Shown: positions 9,092-17,393, numbered from the stretch's first letter. The stretch is 64,000 nt of DNA from Anaerohabitans sp964387285 (GCA_964387285.1 CAYLWO010000011.1:1-64000), one strand, 5' to 3'. The notes: generated by a model from the letters alone, not told the origin. Program-made: numbers and translations.

Positions 9092-9343
9092 ACCACTTTA
9101 TTCTGAGATTATTTCTGTGAATGGAGCAGCAGTAAAAGTTGTAAGAATTAAAAGAGTTTGTTTAGGAGTTGGATTATAAGTCCATATTCGTTCATAGCAT
9201 CCGGTCTATTTCTTAATCGAAAAAGCAGAGCGTACCGCTATGGGCTTGGTTTATTATTCCATTCATGCTCACTTCAACATGGCGTCCTTTGTTAAAAAAC
9301 GAATGAAAAAATTGTCATTTCGAGAGGCTAAAACTGTTACGAA
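9092..9343. other. Intergenic; possible tail of an interrupted gene
   Basis: Just outside the IS end a plus-strand frame reads about 30 codons (KLPLYSEIISVNGAAVKVV onward) to a stop at about 9179. It could be the 3' end of a gene hit by the IS21 element. Nothing else is recognised. Confidence 0.3.
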
Positions 9344-9646
9344 CTAGTTGTCTAATAAGTGAATATTTAAACATTTTCCTGTTAATCTGGTATAAAAAGT
9401 GGAAAGTGTGTTAACAAATTCCTTATTATTATCAATAAACATATTCGACTTTATTTCATCAAGATTAAAGGTCAGAATTTTGTCGTCTTTACTGATTATG
9501 GTTATCCTTGAGATCCTTCGATTATCAAGTACATTTACCACAGAAAGTGCTACATCGATAATTTGATTGATCGGCATGATTTCAATATCTTCAGTAAATT
9601 CATTAATCGTGCTTATTTTATCGTAAAATGAAACCGTGTCAATCAT
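9344..9646 (-). CDS. Hypothetical protein, possibly 5'-truncated
   Basis: A 100-residue frame, A+T-rich, with an acidic and isoleucine-rich composition. I recognise no domain. The ATG at 9646 has no ribosome binding site. The frame stays open upstream for 16 or more codons (TKAIDKKSAAQFSK) that look equally protein-like, so the annotated start may be internal to a larger, truncated gene. It lies in the decayed accessory stretch. Existence as an expressed protein is uncertain. Confidence 0.4.
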   Translation of the reverse strand: MIDTVSFYDKISTINEFTEDIEIMPINQIIDVALSVVNVLDNRRISRITIISKDDKILTFNLDEIKSNMFIDNNKEFVNTLSTFYTRLTGKCLNIHLLDN

Positions 9647-9710
9647 TTTCGAGAACTGTGCAGCACTTTTTTTATCAATTGCTTTGGTCTTACCTTAACA
9701 GCTGCGGGCT

Positions 9711-9772
9711 CAATTTGCGCAGTAACTTGGGAAGGACGTTAAATGCAGACGCGAACAAGATAGCCATAATCA
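9711..9772 (+). repeat. Repeat R4, 5' module
   Basis: CAATTTGCGCAGTAACTTGG, then TTAAATGCAGACG and ATAATC match CAACTTGCGCAG, TTAAATGTAGACG and CTAATC at 16757-16825 with similar spacing. Confidence 0.5.
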
Positions 9773-10031
9773 TAACTCAGCTTGCCGTCTGATATTCTAT
9801 TTACTGCCGGCGGCGGCCGCTGTACTGCCTCTTTCCACCGCCCGCAGATAATCATCGTGGCAAGTTGAAGGATCTGGTACAACGGCCAATATGTTAAACA
9901 TCCCTCGTAATTTCTTCTTGATTTTCCAGTCTTTTTTGGCTAATATACGGGCAGGAAATAAGTGATGAGGATGCCGGATATGGCTTGTCGCTCTGAAAAT
10001 GGGTTATTAGGCACTAGACAGAGGATGAAGT
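9773..10031. other. Intergenic, no gene recognised
   Basis: A minus-strand stretch near 9800-9900 reads PDPSTCHDDYLRAVERG before a stop and may be the tail of a lost gene. No start, domain or partner is visible. Confidence 0.3.
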
Positions 10032-10409
10032 ATGAAAAGAATTATTATTTTTACTCTTATTACTTTTTCTTTCTTTCTTTCTTTTTTCTTGTAATAAATT
10101 TAGTGATAGAGAAAAAGAAGAAATTAAATTCAAAATAATTAATCTTTACAAAGACTGCCCAAAGATGTCTAATGGTAATGAGTTCAATCCTGCTTTTACT
10201 GATGGAAGTTTCAATATAAAATACCGGAAGGAAATAAAAAAGGATGCTCAGTTAAATGAATTTTTTACAGAATTGCTTGAAGGTTGGGAAGAAAATGGGA
10301 AGCAAATTACGATGATAACGCAAACTTTGTCGGTATACCTTTAAGACAAAATCTTATAAAAATACTAAAATTCAATGAAGAGGAAACGAAAATTATTTTA
10401 AGTATGTGA
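10032..10409 (+). pseudogene. Small lipoprotein, frameshifted in a TTTC repeat tract
   Basis: The ATG at 10032 opens a hydrophobic signal peptide (MKRIIIFTLITFSFFL) that runs into TAA at 10092 after four TTTC units. Removing one 4-base unit brings the next codons into frame as LFSC, a good lipobox, followed by a polar protein (NKFSDREKEEIKFKIINLY onward). A second shift near 10305 is needed to read on through NYDDNANFVGIPLRQNL to the stop at 10407. With two shifts it is probably dead, although the first could be a slippage switch. No family is recognised. Confidence 0.55.
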
Positions 10410-10621
10410 ATTTCTGTCAGTTCGTTGTCACCCTTCTCAGGTACAATCGTTAACTGAATTAAAAGGAAAAAGTACAAAACCGTCCAATCTGAGACGCCTT
10501 CAATGACCTATTTTATATGACCCTTCCAGCGCCTCATAACCTAGATAAAAATCAAGTTCTTATAACATACTGGCGACCACCTTTTTGAAACAGTTTTAAC
10601 AATACTCAACAAATAAATTTT

Positions 10622-10903
10622 TAACTTGCCGGCGGTAAGATGAAAACATCAGGTACCTCTTAATGGAGTCCTCCTAATGTTGACGCCACCAATGAGAGCG
10701 GCTTTTCTGCCCTTCCTGCTGGCGCATTTTTCAGAAAGAAATACTCCATGCTCGGTGAGCTTGCCATTTTCTGGAGCTCTACTGAATATATCCATCACGT
10801 TTCGGCAGAGTGGGTTTATTTGCAATATATGAATGGAGAAATTCATACGATGAACAAGCTGCAGTCCTATGCGTTATCGGTTCGTTGTATAAAAAGCAAT
10901 TGA
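10622..10903 (+). pseudogene. FISUMP-domain fragment (decayed paralogue)
   Basis: The frame reads AGGKMKTSGTS, a TAA stop, then WSPPNVDATNESGFSALPAG, FWSSTEY and finally SYALSVRCIK before the TGA at 10901. This is the C-terminal half of a Fibrobacter succinogenes major paralogous (FISUMP) domain. The intact gene 500 bases downstream has the same motifs (AGGKLKEMGN, SGFTALPAG, FSIRCIK). The in-frame stop and missing N-terminal half show it is a remnant, probably of an earlier tandem copy. Confidence 0.8.
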
Positions 10904-11405
10904 CAGAATTTCGCATTTGCACAATTTTCTTGCTTTTTCTGCTCGAATTAGTTAATTTTGCGTATATAACTTTGTAGTAGTGCATTCTTAAATGGGGGAA
11001 TAGGATGGACTAAAAAGGTATAGCTAAAACTTCATATGGGTTTGAGTTATACCTTTTTTATTTTAGAGCTATTTTGCCTAATCATTTACATATCATCATT
11101 TTCCTGTACACAGGCGTACATAGGCATTTGTTTAAATGTAATTTTGGAGTCTGAAGATTATGCATTGCAAAGGAGCAAGACTATATATCATTTTCATATT
11201 TGCCATTTTCGTAACGCTGTTAATACCATGCAGTCCTACCCTTTGGCTGTGTTTAAAAAATGAAACATCATTTACCATTTATTCTATTCGCAGAATGATT
11301 TTGTATTTGTAATAAATTTTTATAAAAGTTGTACACATGTAATGCCTGATCCAACCTGTGAAAAATAGGCAGGAGGCCAGGCATAAAAGCAAAAGGAGGC
11401 CAAAA
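10904..11405. other. Intergenic, leader of the FISUMP gene
   Basis: A+T-rich; no convincing gene. A short open frame at 11036-11263 has no domain or binding site. The promoter of the FISUMP gene should lie here, but no clear hexamer pair is seen. Confidence 0.4.
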
Positions 11406-13709
11406 ATGAGAGAGTACGCTAATTCTCGATCTCCCAGATTGGAGCGTTATATGGTTTGTTTATTATTATTATTTAATTCAATTACAATAACCTCGTTTGC
11501 TCAAGTCACTATCATAGGAACAGTCAGATCTTCTGTTGATCAAAGTATCGTTCAAGATGCTCGTGTAGAATTAGTTAATATTGATTGCAAAGGAATTGAT
11601 ACAATAAGAGTCAAAATCAATACTACATTCACCGATCAGAATGGAAAATTCATTTTCCAAGTATCTACGAGTCTTCCAAATAAAGATACGGAAATACCAC
11701 AAGAATTTGAACTTTCAAATAATTATCCAAATCCTTATATTGATGAAACTAAAATTGATTTGACAGTAGTAAATTCAAATAACTATAATATTTCTATTTA
11801 TAACATTATTGGGCAGATGGTAGCAAATATTCAAAAACGCCTAACGCCGGGATATTATTCCATTAAATGGAATGGTGGTGAACTTCCAGGTATTTATTTT
11901 TCCGTGATTCAAACAGGAGAGGAGACGCAAATAATAAAATTAATTCAGTTAACACGAAGAAAACAAACACCATTATTTACTATTACAAGCACAGCAAATC
12001 CAGTTCTTTTGAAACAATCACACTCAAACAATATTGTAGATACTAGTTCTTTGCAAATATTTGTAGACAAAACCAATTTTCAAATGTATAAAAGTCCCAT
12101 TCTGCCATACTTGAACCAATCGGTTAATATAACTTTACTTTATGGTTCCAGTACTATGGGAATTGTAACAGACATGGACGGAAATGTATATAAGACAGTT
12201 AAAATTGGCGACCAATGGTGGATGGCAGAAAACCTGAGAGTCACTCATTATCAAAATGGAGAAACGATACCAAATATAACAAATAACGTACAGTGGGCAA
12301 ACGATTTATTGGGTGGTTCCTGCATATATAATAACGGTATAATATATAATAACCCCCCTATTGTATATCTAACCGCCTATGGCCGATTATATAACTGGCA
12401 TGCAGTCATTCATAGTGGTGGGATAGCTCCAAAAGGATGGCATGTACCAACTGATTCGGAATGGAAAAAACTTGAGATAAACCTTGGAATGAACCTAACA
12501 GATTTAGACAACAAAAATTGGCGGGGAGGCGCGTCAAATGTCGGCGGAAAACTCAAAGAAGTTGGAACAGCACTTTGGGCGAGTCCGAATACTGGAGCAA
12601 ATAATGAATTCGGCTTTACTGCTTTGCCAGGTGGGTACCGATCTGCTAACGGTGATTTTGACAGTTTTGATACACGCACAGACTTTTGGAGCAGCACCGA
12701 ATACGATATTTCCGAGGCATGGAAGCGTCATCTGCATTCTCAAAATCCTGGAATTTCGCGGGATATAGGTGCAAAACAAAATGGATTCAGAATTCGCTGC
12801 GTCAAGGATGATTCACCAGTAATTAACACAGCGCCAACTGCTTCTTTTGACATAAGCCCACCTTCCGGTCCAACTACCACTAATTTTATATTAGACGCTT
12901 CTAGCTGTTCAGACTTGCAGGATCCAATCGGTAATCTGCAAGTTCAGTGGGATTGGACAAACGATGGCGCATGGGATACAGATTATACTACTACAAAATC
13001 AACAACACATCAGTATTCAACGGCAGGGGCATATACGGTCAAGCTTAGAGTCAAAGATACTGGTGAGCTCACCAATACAACAACAAAGCAAGTGATTGTC
13101 ACTGAGGCAGGATGTGTTGATATTGATGGCAATGTTTACCGAACAATAAAAATAGGCGACCATTGGTGGATGGCAGAAAATTTAAAAGTAACGCATTTTC
13201 GAAATGGAGATCCTATAACCTACTCTGGATGGTCAACATCCACAAGTAGTGCTTATACCAACTACAATAGCGATCAATCAAATGTTACCGTATATGGCAG
13301 GTTATATAATTGGTATGCAGCGATTGATAGTCGCAAAATTGCACCTCAAGGATGGCATATACCGAGCTATGATGAATGGCAGGCTTTAGTTGATTATTTA
13401 GGTGGATATGCAATTGCTGGCGGTAAGCTGAAAGAGATGGGAAATGCACACTGGAGCAAGCCCAATGTTGACGCTACTAACACAAGCGGCTTCACAGCAT
13501 TACCAGCTGGGGGACTCTTCAGTTACACCATACAACCATACCGTGGAGGTCCCCCTTCTGGAGACGCCACCTATTTTTGGTGTTCAACCAAATACGGTAG
13601 TACTTCTAATAGGGCACTCGGCTGGATGCTTGAAACCGGGCGGGCAGCTATTTCAGTTGATGGATATTCCATGTATTATGCATTTTCTATTCGTTGCATT
13701 AAAGATTGA
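11406..13709 (+). CDS. Secreted FISUMP-domain protein with PKD domain and internal sorting-tail-like segment
   Basis: I chose ATG 11406 because AGGAGG lies 6 bases upstream; the GTG at 11358 has no site. After a signal peptide (YMVCLLLLFNSITITSFAQ) comes a carboxypeptidase-regulatory-like beta domain. Around residues 105-190 there is a segment resembling a type IX secretion/FlgD-like C-terminal tail (ELSNNYPNPYIDETKI, then YNIIGQMV and GIYFSVIQTG). Two FISUMP domains follow, each with DGNVY.T.KIGD.WWMAENL, YGRLYNW, GWH.P and IRC.KD, separated by a PKD domain (about 480-580). Length is 767 residues. FISUMP proteins are surface-exposed and of unknown biochemical role. The tail segment is normally C-terminal; here it sits near the N-terminus. 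Confidence 0.85.
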   Translation: MREYANSRSPRLERYMVCLLLLFNSITITSFAQVTIIGTVRSSVDQSIVQDARVELVNIDCKGIDTIRVKINTTFTDQNGKFIFQVSTSLPNKDTEIPQEFELSNNYPNPYIDETKIDLTVVNSNNYNISIYNIIGQMVANIQKRLTPGYYSIKWNGGELPGIYFSVIQTGEETQIIKLIQLTRRKQTPLFTITSTANPVLLKQSHSNNIVDTSSLQIFVDKTNFQMYKSPILPYLNQSVNITLLYGSSTMGIVTDMDGNVYKTVKIGDQWWMAENLRVTHYQNGETIPNITNNVQWANDLLGGSCIYNNGIIYNNPPIVYLTAYGRLYNWHAVIHSGGIAPKGWHVPTDSEWKKLEINLGMNLTDLDNKNWRGGASNVGGKLKEVGTALWASPNTGANNEFGFTALPGGYRSANGDFDSFDTRTDFWSSTEYDISEAWKRHLHSQNPGISRDIGAKQNGFRIRCVKDDSPVINTAPTASFDISPPSGPTTTNFILDASSCSDLQDPIGNLQVQWDWTNDGAWDTDYTTTKSTTHQYSTAGAYTVKLRVKDTGELTNTTTKQVIVTEAGCVDIDGNVYRTIKIGDHWWMAENLKVTHFRNGDPITYSGWSTSTSSAYTNYNSDQSNVTVYGRLYNWYAAIDSRKIAPQGWHIPSYDEWQALVDYLGGYAIAGGKLKEMGNAHWSKPNVDATNTSGFTALPAGGLFSYTIQPYRGGPPSGDATYFWCSTKYGSTSNRALGWMLETGRAAISVDGYSMYYAFSIRCIKD

Positions 13710-13825
13710 ATGCAAGCTGAAAAAACCTACGGCTATCGAAATTGGATTAATGTGGCAAGGTGTGGCCAGCTTTAAGTGCCCGCTGACAACATAGAATTGC
13801 CAAAACCAATTCTATTAATTCTCCT

Positions 13826-14033
13826 GATCGCCCAGGGATTCTCAACCCTTAGCGAAACCAGGTGTAAGGGCTTCCGCCCGTTTTGTTTATTGGATTAATT
13901 CAGCGCCCGACAAGACATCTGGCCAGGAATTGCCCTCTCCGGTAAGCCTGTCTGATCCGGTTCTGAAAAAACTCGGGCAAGATACCCTTTGTCTATGGTT
14001 CCGCCTGGGGAAAGGATTTCCCTGGCGATCAAC
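13826..14033 (+). repeat. Composite interspersed repeat R3-R2, copy 2
   Basis: Same module order as 8104-8310: GATCGCCCAGGGATT, GGGCTTCCGCCCGTTTTG, AAGACATCTGGCCAGG, TGATCCGGTTCTGAA, then CTATGGTTCCGCC and GGCGATCAA. It fills the space between two convergent genes. Confidence 0.8.
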
Positions 14034-14137
14034 ACCAACTTGCGCACTTGAGGGATCTCCGGTGTGATCAGGAAATGGTAAGAATCAGAGCATTTTTTTT
14101 AGCATTACAACTCCGATTTATCATGTGAACGTTTATA

Positions 14138-14710
14138 TCACTTATTGACAGTCTTATTTATAAGCAAAAGACAATTTCTTGTATCTTCATCAATATTTGC
14201 GTCAGTGAAATCAACTGACTCCAGACCACTATTTTCAATATTTTCAATTTTTTTAGCTCGAATCTTAGAATTTGTTAAACCTTCAATAATACCACCAAAA
14301 ATGGAATGAAACTTTTTAAAACGATCTCCACAAATAATACAGCTTTGCAGATCAGCCTTACTTAAGTTAGCCCCCGTGAGGTTCGTCATCATAAAATTTG
14401 CTCCTGATAGATCAGCACCGGCAAGATTAGCTTCCGTCAAATCTACATTAAGAAAACGGGAATTTTTCAGATTTGCCTCATTGAGATTGACTTTACTAAG
14501 ATTAGAATGGTAAAATTTAACATTGCATAGTACAGCCTTGTTTAGATTGACTCCTTTCAGATTAACATAGCTAATGTCTTTACCGCTTAGATCTAGTTGC
14601 CTTCCTTTTTTGAATAGGGGGAAAAGTGTTTTTCTTTCCCATTTATTATGAAGAGCAAGCATTTTACGAAGTGAGATTCCATTTATCATAATATCTACTG
14701 GTTGCTCCAT
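14138..14710 (-). CDS. Pentapeptide-repeat protein
   Basis: Residues from about 40 to 125 are tandem pentapeptide repeats of the A(D/N)LXX form (LTEANLAGADLSGANF, then LTGANLSKADL), which fold into a right-handed quadrilateral beta helix. A C-terminal non-repeat region of about 65 residues ends with LESVDFTDANIDEDTRN, a last partial repeat. I chose ATG 14710 because GAAGGAGAT precedes it at normal spacing; an upstream ATG at 14734 would include the binding site itself. Length 190 residues. The family includes gyrase-protecting proteins and many scaffolds; nothing here points to a target. It follows two other accessory genes on the same strand. Confidence 0.8.
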   Translation of the reverse strand: MEQPVDIMINGISLRKMLALHNKWERKTLFPLFKKGRQLDLSGKDISYVNLKGVNLNKAVLCNVKFYHSNLSKVNLNEANLKNSRFLNVDLTEANLAGADLSGANFMMTNLTGANLSKADLQSCIICGDRFKKFHSIFGGIIEGLTNSKIRAKKIENIENSGLESVDFTDANIDEDTRNCLLLINKTVNK

Positions 14711-14871
14711 TCTTATATCTCCTTCTATGTACATATATGACCTAAATTATGCGATTGTGTGGCCGTATTGTCTCGATATGGCATATTTTATGTACGAATC
14801 GCTCAATTCAGGTATGAATAAGCTTTGCACTCATTGGGGGCAAGAAAATATTCAGAGATCTTTCCTGAACG

Positions 14872-14963
14872 TACAGGAGATCCCTCCGGTGCCGCCCCAA
14901 CTGATTCAGCAATTATCGACTGTATGATTCCGCTCTCTATCATAGAGTGCGGGACGAAAGTCA
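14872..14963 (+). repeat. Interspersed repeat R4, copy 1
   Basis: Contains CCTCCGGTGC, CCCAACTGATTCAGC, ATTATCGACTGTATGATTC, CGCTCTCTAT and TAGAGTGCGGGACGAA. The same series occurs at 16831-16937. CTCTCTAT and ATAGAG form a short hairpin. Confidence 0.75.
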
Positions 14964-15036
14964 ATCTGATTACCAAGATGTTGATCCGTCATCTATACTG
15001 CAAACTTTTATACGGCACTCGAGCAGTCACTGATTT

Positions 15037-15441
15037 TCATATCAATCCGGCAAATTTGATGCTCGATGGCCATGAACCGTACAAATGCCTCCAGGCTTCA
15101 GCAGCAGCGCTCGCGACCGATTCAATTGAAGCAGGTCCAGCGCCAGGAGGATTGCCATTATGCGCCAAGGCAAAGCTTTTGGCCTGGGTCCGGTTAAAGG
15201 AAAACATATGGCTGCATCCCTCACAAACAAGCCATCCTGTTGACTGGCCAGCCTGCTGCTGGACTAACGCGCCGATCGTATCGCCATTCGGATCCATGCC
15301 GTACACATAGGACCATACGCCCATAAATACATGTATCCAATAATCCTTTGAAGTTGGAACCTGATTAGATGTCAAAACATAACCGTCTTCCCAGGACATC
15401 TCTGCATTGCACACATCACATACTGACATTGGAATATCCAT
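15037..15441 (-). CDS. Hypothetical protein with two CxxC pairs (zinc-ribbon-like)
   Basis: A 134-residue protein with Cys-x2-Cys near the N-terminus (SVCDVCNAEM) and a second Cys-x2-Cys in the middle (LVCEGCSHMF), the spacing of a treble-clef or zinc-ribbon fold, with an acidic and aromatic stretch between them (DYWIHVFMGVWSYVYG). The C-terminal 40 residues are alanine-rich and may be helical. An alternative start is the ATG at 15429. No named family is recognised. It lies between two pentapeptide-repeat genes on the same strand, so the three may form an accessory unit. Confidence 0.6.
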   Translation of the reverse strand: MDIPMSVCDVCNAEMSWEDGYVLTSNQVPTSKDYWIHVFMGVWSYVYGMDPNGDTIGALVQQQAGQSTGWLVCEGCSHMFSFNRTQAKSFALAHNGNPPGAGPASIESVASAAAEAWRHLYGSWPSSIKFAGLI

Positions 15442-15571
15442 TCACATTCTCTCTCAGTTTAAACTCACAGTCTCAAATAGTATTATGGGATTTCTTTCGC
15501 TCCATAGCACTTGGCAGCGGCAAGGCATGTGCATCGCTATAGCCAGCAGCACAGCCTTTCATCAAGCCCCA

Positions 15572-16515
15572 TCATGTGCAGGCATCTGCGTTTTTTCTAC
15601 AAACAATTCGAACAATAGGATCCAGAATTGCACATTTAATAGCAGTTTTCAGGAAAGGATTTTTCTGGATAAACCGGGCGATTGGTGGGGAAATTCGATA
15701 ATAAATTTGAATAAACCGCCTTCCATTCGTGGTTTTAAGTAGAACGTGGTCGCGAAAACGACGAAGCTCACAAACTTCTGGTGTGCTGAAGGATTCATAG
15801 CATGCCGTGGCAATAAAACAGTTTGTCGAACCAGGTGGAGACCCTGCTGTCTTCGTTTCGCTCTTCCGAATAATTTTCAGTTGCGAACGCTGTTCATGAT
15901 CAAGACCTTCGAGGAAAATATTCAAATTATTTTCATTCATTTCCTTAACGGAAGCACTTTTTGATTCAGGCAAGCATATACGTAATCCTTTAATCTTGGC
16001 ATCGGTCAATTTGAACCTTAGAGGCGTGGAGAGTGTTATTTCCGCTCCTGTCAAATTAGCACCGGTAAAATCCAGAGGTTCCTGATTCTGAAGCCAGCCC
16101 TCTGGGCTGTATAGGTTAGCCTCTGACAAATCGGCCCCTGTAAAAATGGCTCCTTCACAATTAATTGCGAAAAAGTTTACCTTGCGCATATTTGCATTTC
16201 TGAAGCAAGCATGTTTGGTGTCGCTCGCTGCCCAAACGGAGCCTTCAAGTTTGGCTCGGCTAAAATCTGCTCCATCAACAATGGAACAGGCGCCCAAAAA
16301 AAGACCTCCAGCCAAATCAGCCCCAGCCAAATCCAATAATATTTTTTTACCATATTCCAGTTTTTGAGGAAACTCTGTTTCCCATAAATTCTTGCAAGCG
16401 AGAACGGTCTTGAATAAAAAATCACTCGTGGTATTAGAGCCAGACGTTACGGTTGACCGTGCTGCAATTGAAAAGGTAGCACTTTCATAACCTGACGGTA
16501 ATGTTCGTCATTCAT
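15572..16515 (-). pseudogene. Pentapeptide-repeat protein with CFI-box C-terminus, frameshifted near its start
   Basis: The main frame encodes pentapeptide repeats (MDLAGADLAGGLFLGAC, GAIFTGADLSEANL, FTGANLTGAEI), then a C-terminal CFI-box domain starting NCFIATACYESF and ending in basic and hydrophobic helices, a module attached to many otherwise unrelated bacterial proteins. No ATG exists in this frame. The true start is probably ATG 16515 (GGAG 7 bases upstream), which encodes MNDEHYRQVMKVLPFQLQHG and stops at 16447. The main frame is open upstream of that stop through STVTSGSNTTSDFLFKTVL. A single frameshift between 16510 and 16449 would restore about 314 residues. It could be mutation or an assembly error. 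Confidence 0.75.
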
Positions 16516-16607
16516 AATTCTACTCCAAATTCATTGAATAGATTCTGATACTGAAATATAATTTTACTGGGATCAAAAAAATCGAGAAAATCATCTTCTG
16601 TCAACAA
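16512..16607 (-). pseudogene. Remnant of an upstream gene coupled by ATGA
   Basis: A frame of 31 codons (TEDDFLDFFDPSKIIFQYQN and on to FNEFGVEL) ends in a TGA overlapping the ATG at 16515. Such overlap is typical of the end of a co-transcribed gene. The frame is blocked by TGA upstream, while a neighbouring frame reads LKMGKWLGHLIVDR, so a frameshift may split a short protein. No family is recognised. Confidence 0.35.
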
Positions 16608-16684
16608 TCAGATGACCCAGCCATTTCCCCATTTTCAGAGTGTTAATTCATATCCTGCGTATTTATCGTTTCTTACATGCCAGC

Positions 16685-16713
16685 AAATTAGCACATCGAT
16701 TTCTGAAAATCAA
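16685..16713 (-). promoter_or_regulatory. Candidate promoter (TTGATT-17-TAATTT) for the pentapeptide gene group
   Basis: On the minus strand TTGATT (16713-16708) and TAATTT (16690-16685) are spaced by 17 bases. It lies about 75 bases upstream of the remnant frame and the frameshifted CFI-box gene. Confidence 0.4.
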
Positions 16714-16756
16714 GCAAAAATTCTAAAAATGTAAAAAGGCGCTATCGCTGCGGTAT

Positions 16757-16937
16757 CAACTTGCGCAGAAATAAAGGGAAGACTATTTAAATGTAGACGA
16801 ACTCAAAATAACCCTAATCTTAAAAATCGTACCGGAGATACCTCCGGTGCGTAAGTTGGATTAGGACATTCGTCCCAACTGATTCAGCGATTATCGACTG
16901 AATGATTCTGCTCTCTATTATAGAGTGCAGGACGAAT
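16757..16937 (+). repeat. Interspersed repeat R4, copy 2 (longest)
   Basis: Joins both R4 modules: CAACTTGCGCAG to CTAATC (shared with 9711-9772), then GGAGATACCTCCGGTGC to GAGTGCAGGACGAA (shared with 14872-14963). GGAG-atac-CTCC makes a small hairpin. Confidence 0.7.
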
Positions 16938-17029
16938 CTCTCCTACCAACTTGCATCCAGCAGAAAACTACCGGTGATCAAAGATCGCATATCATATTAC
17001 AGCTCTATCCATATACCTCAACAATCCGC

Positions 17030-17058
17030 TTGCTTTCCGCCCTCTGGTTTGCTAAATT
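17030..17058 (+). promoter_or_regulatory. Promoter of selC
   Basis: TTGCTT (17030-17035), a 17-base spacer and TAAATT (17053-17058). The tRNA begins 8 bases after the -10 box, as expected for a stable RNA promoter. Confidence 0.65.
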
Positions 17059-17066
17059 AGCCCCAC

Positions 17067-17158
17067 GGGAATGCTCGGTGATCTGGTGACACCCGCGGAC
17101 TTCAAATCCGTTGTGAGGCGTGTACGTCTCGGGTGGGTTCGATTCCCACACATTCCCG
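17067..17158 (+). tRNA. selC: tRNA-Sec (anticodon UCA)
   Basis: A 92-base tRNA with the features of bacterial selenocysteine tRNA: long acceptor arm (GGGAATG pairing with CATTCCC, plus one further position), anticodon loop CUUCAAA with UCA at 17102-17104 closed by GCGGA/TCCGT, a long variable arm (GAGGCG, four-base loop, CGTCTC) and a T arm GTGGG-TTCGATT-CCCAC. The discriminator base is G and CCA is not encoded. It reads UGA as selenocysteine, which implies SelA, SelB and SelD elsewhere in the genome; none is in the window. It stands alone with its own promoter and precedes a KamA-like gene with a separate promoter. Confidence 0.95.
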
Positions 17159-17242
17159 CTTTTTCAGCCGCTCATCGCCGTAAATCCTTTATAACAAACA
17201 AATCTGATCCTACGTCGTTACATTTTTTATACCCTAAATGAC

Positions 17243-17271
17243 TTGCATTTTTACGCCTTTATGCTTATAGT
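17243..17271 (+). promoter_or_regulatory. Promoter of the KamA-like gene
   Basis: TTGCAT (17243-17248), 17 bases, TATAGT (17266-17271). The leader contains a small hairpin GCAACG/CGTTGC near 17285-17301 followed by TTTT, possibly an attenuator, and then the strong site AAGGAGG at 17383-17389. Confidence 0.6.
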
Positions 17272-17393
17272 AAACTTGTACAGAGCAACGAGACGCGTTG
17301 CTTTTGGACATTACATCGTTACATAAAAAAACAGCACAGCAAGGAAGGAGCATCGTACCCATGTACGGTTAATCACTTTTACAAGGAGGTTTG

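Noticed and set aside
9061..9346. Attachment-site or island reading with the two tRNA-Sec copies as direct repeats bounding an integrated element
   Set aside because: Integration duplicates only the 3' part of a tRNA, but the second copy is full length with its promoter, and the DNA between the copies is a compositionally normal KamA-like gene without integrase.
16177..16425. Minus-strand frame of 82 codons overlapping the CFI-box gene
   Set aside because: It is out of phase with the pentapeptide repeats; the body frame is continuous through the same DNA and explains it.
17285..17301. Strong terminator in the KamA-like gene leader
   Set aside because: The stem is only six pairs with four T after it, too weak to call; noted only as a possible attenuator.
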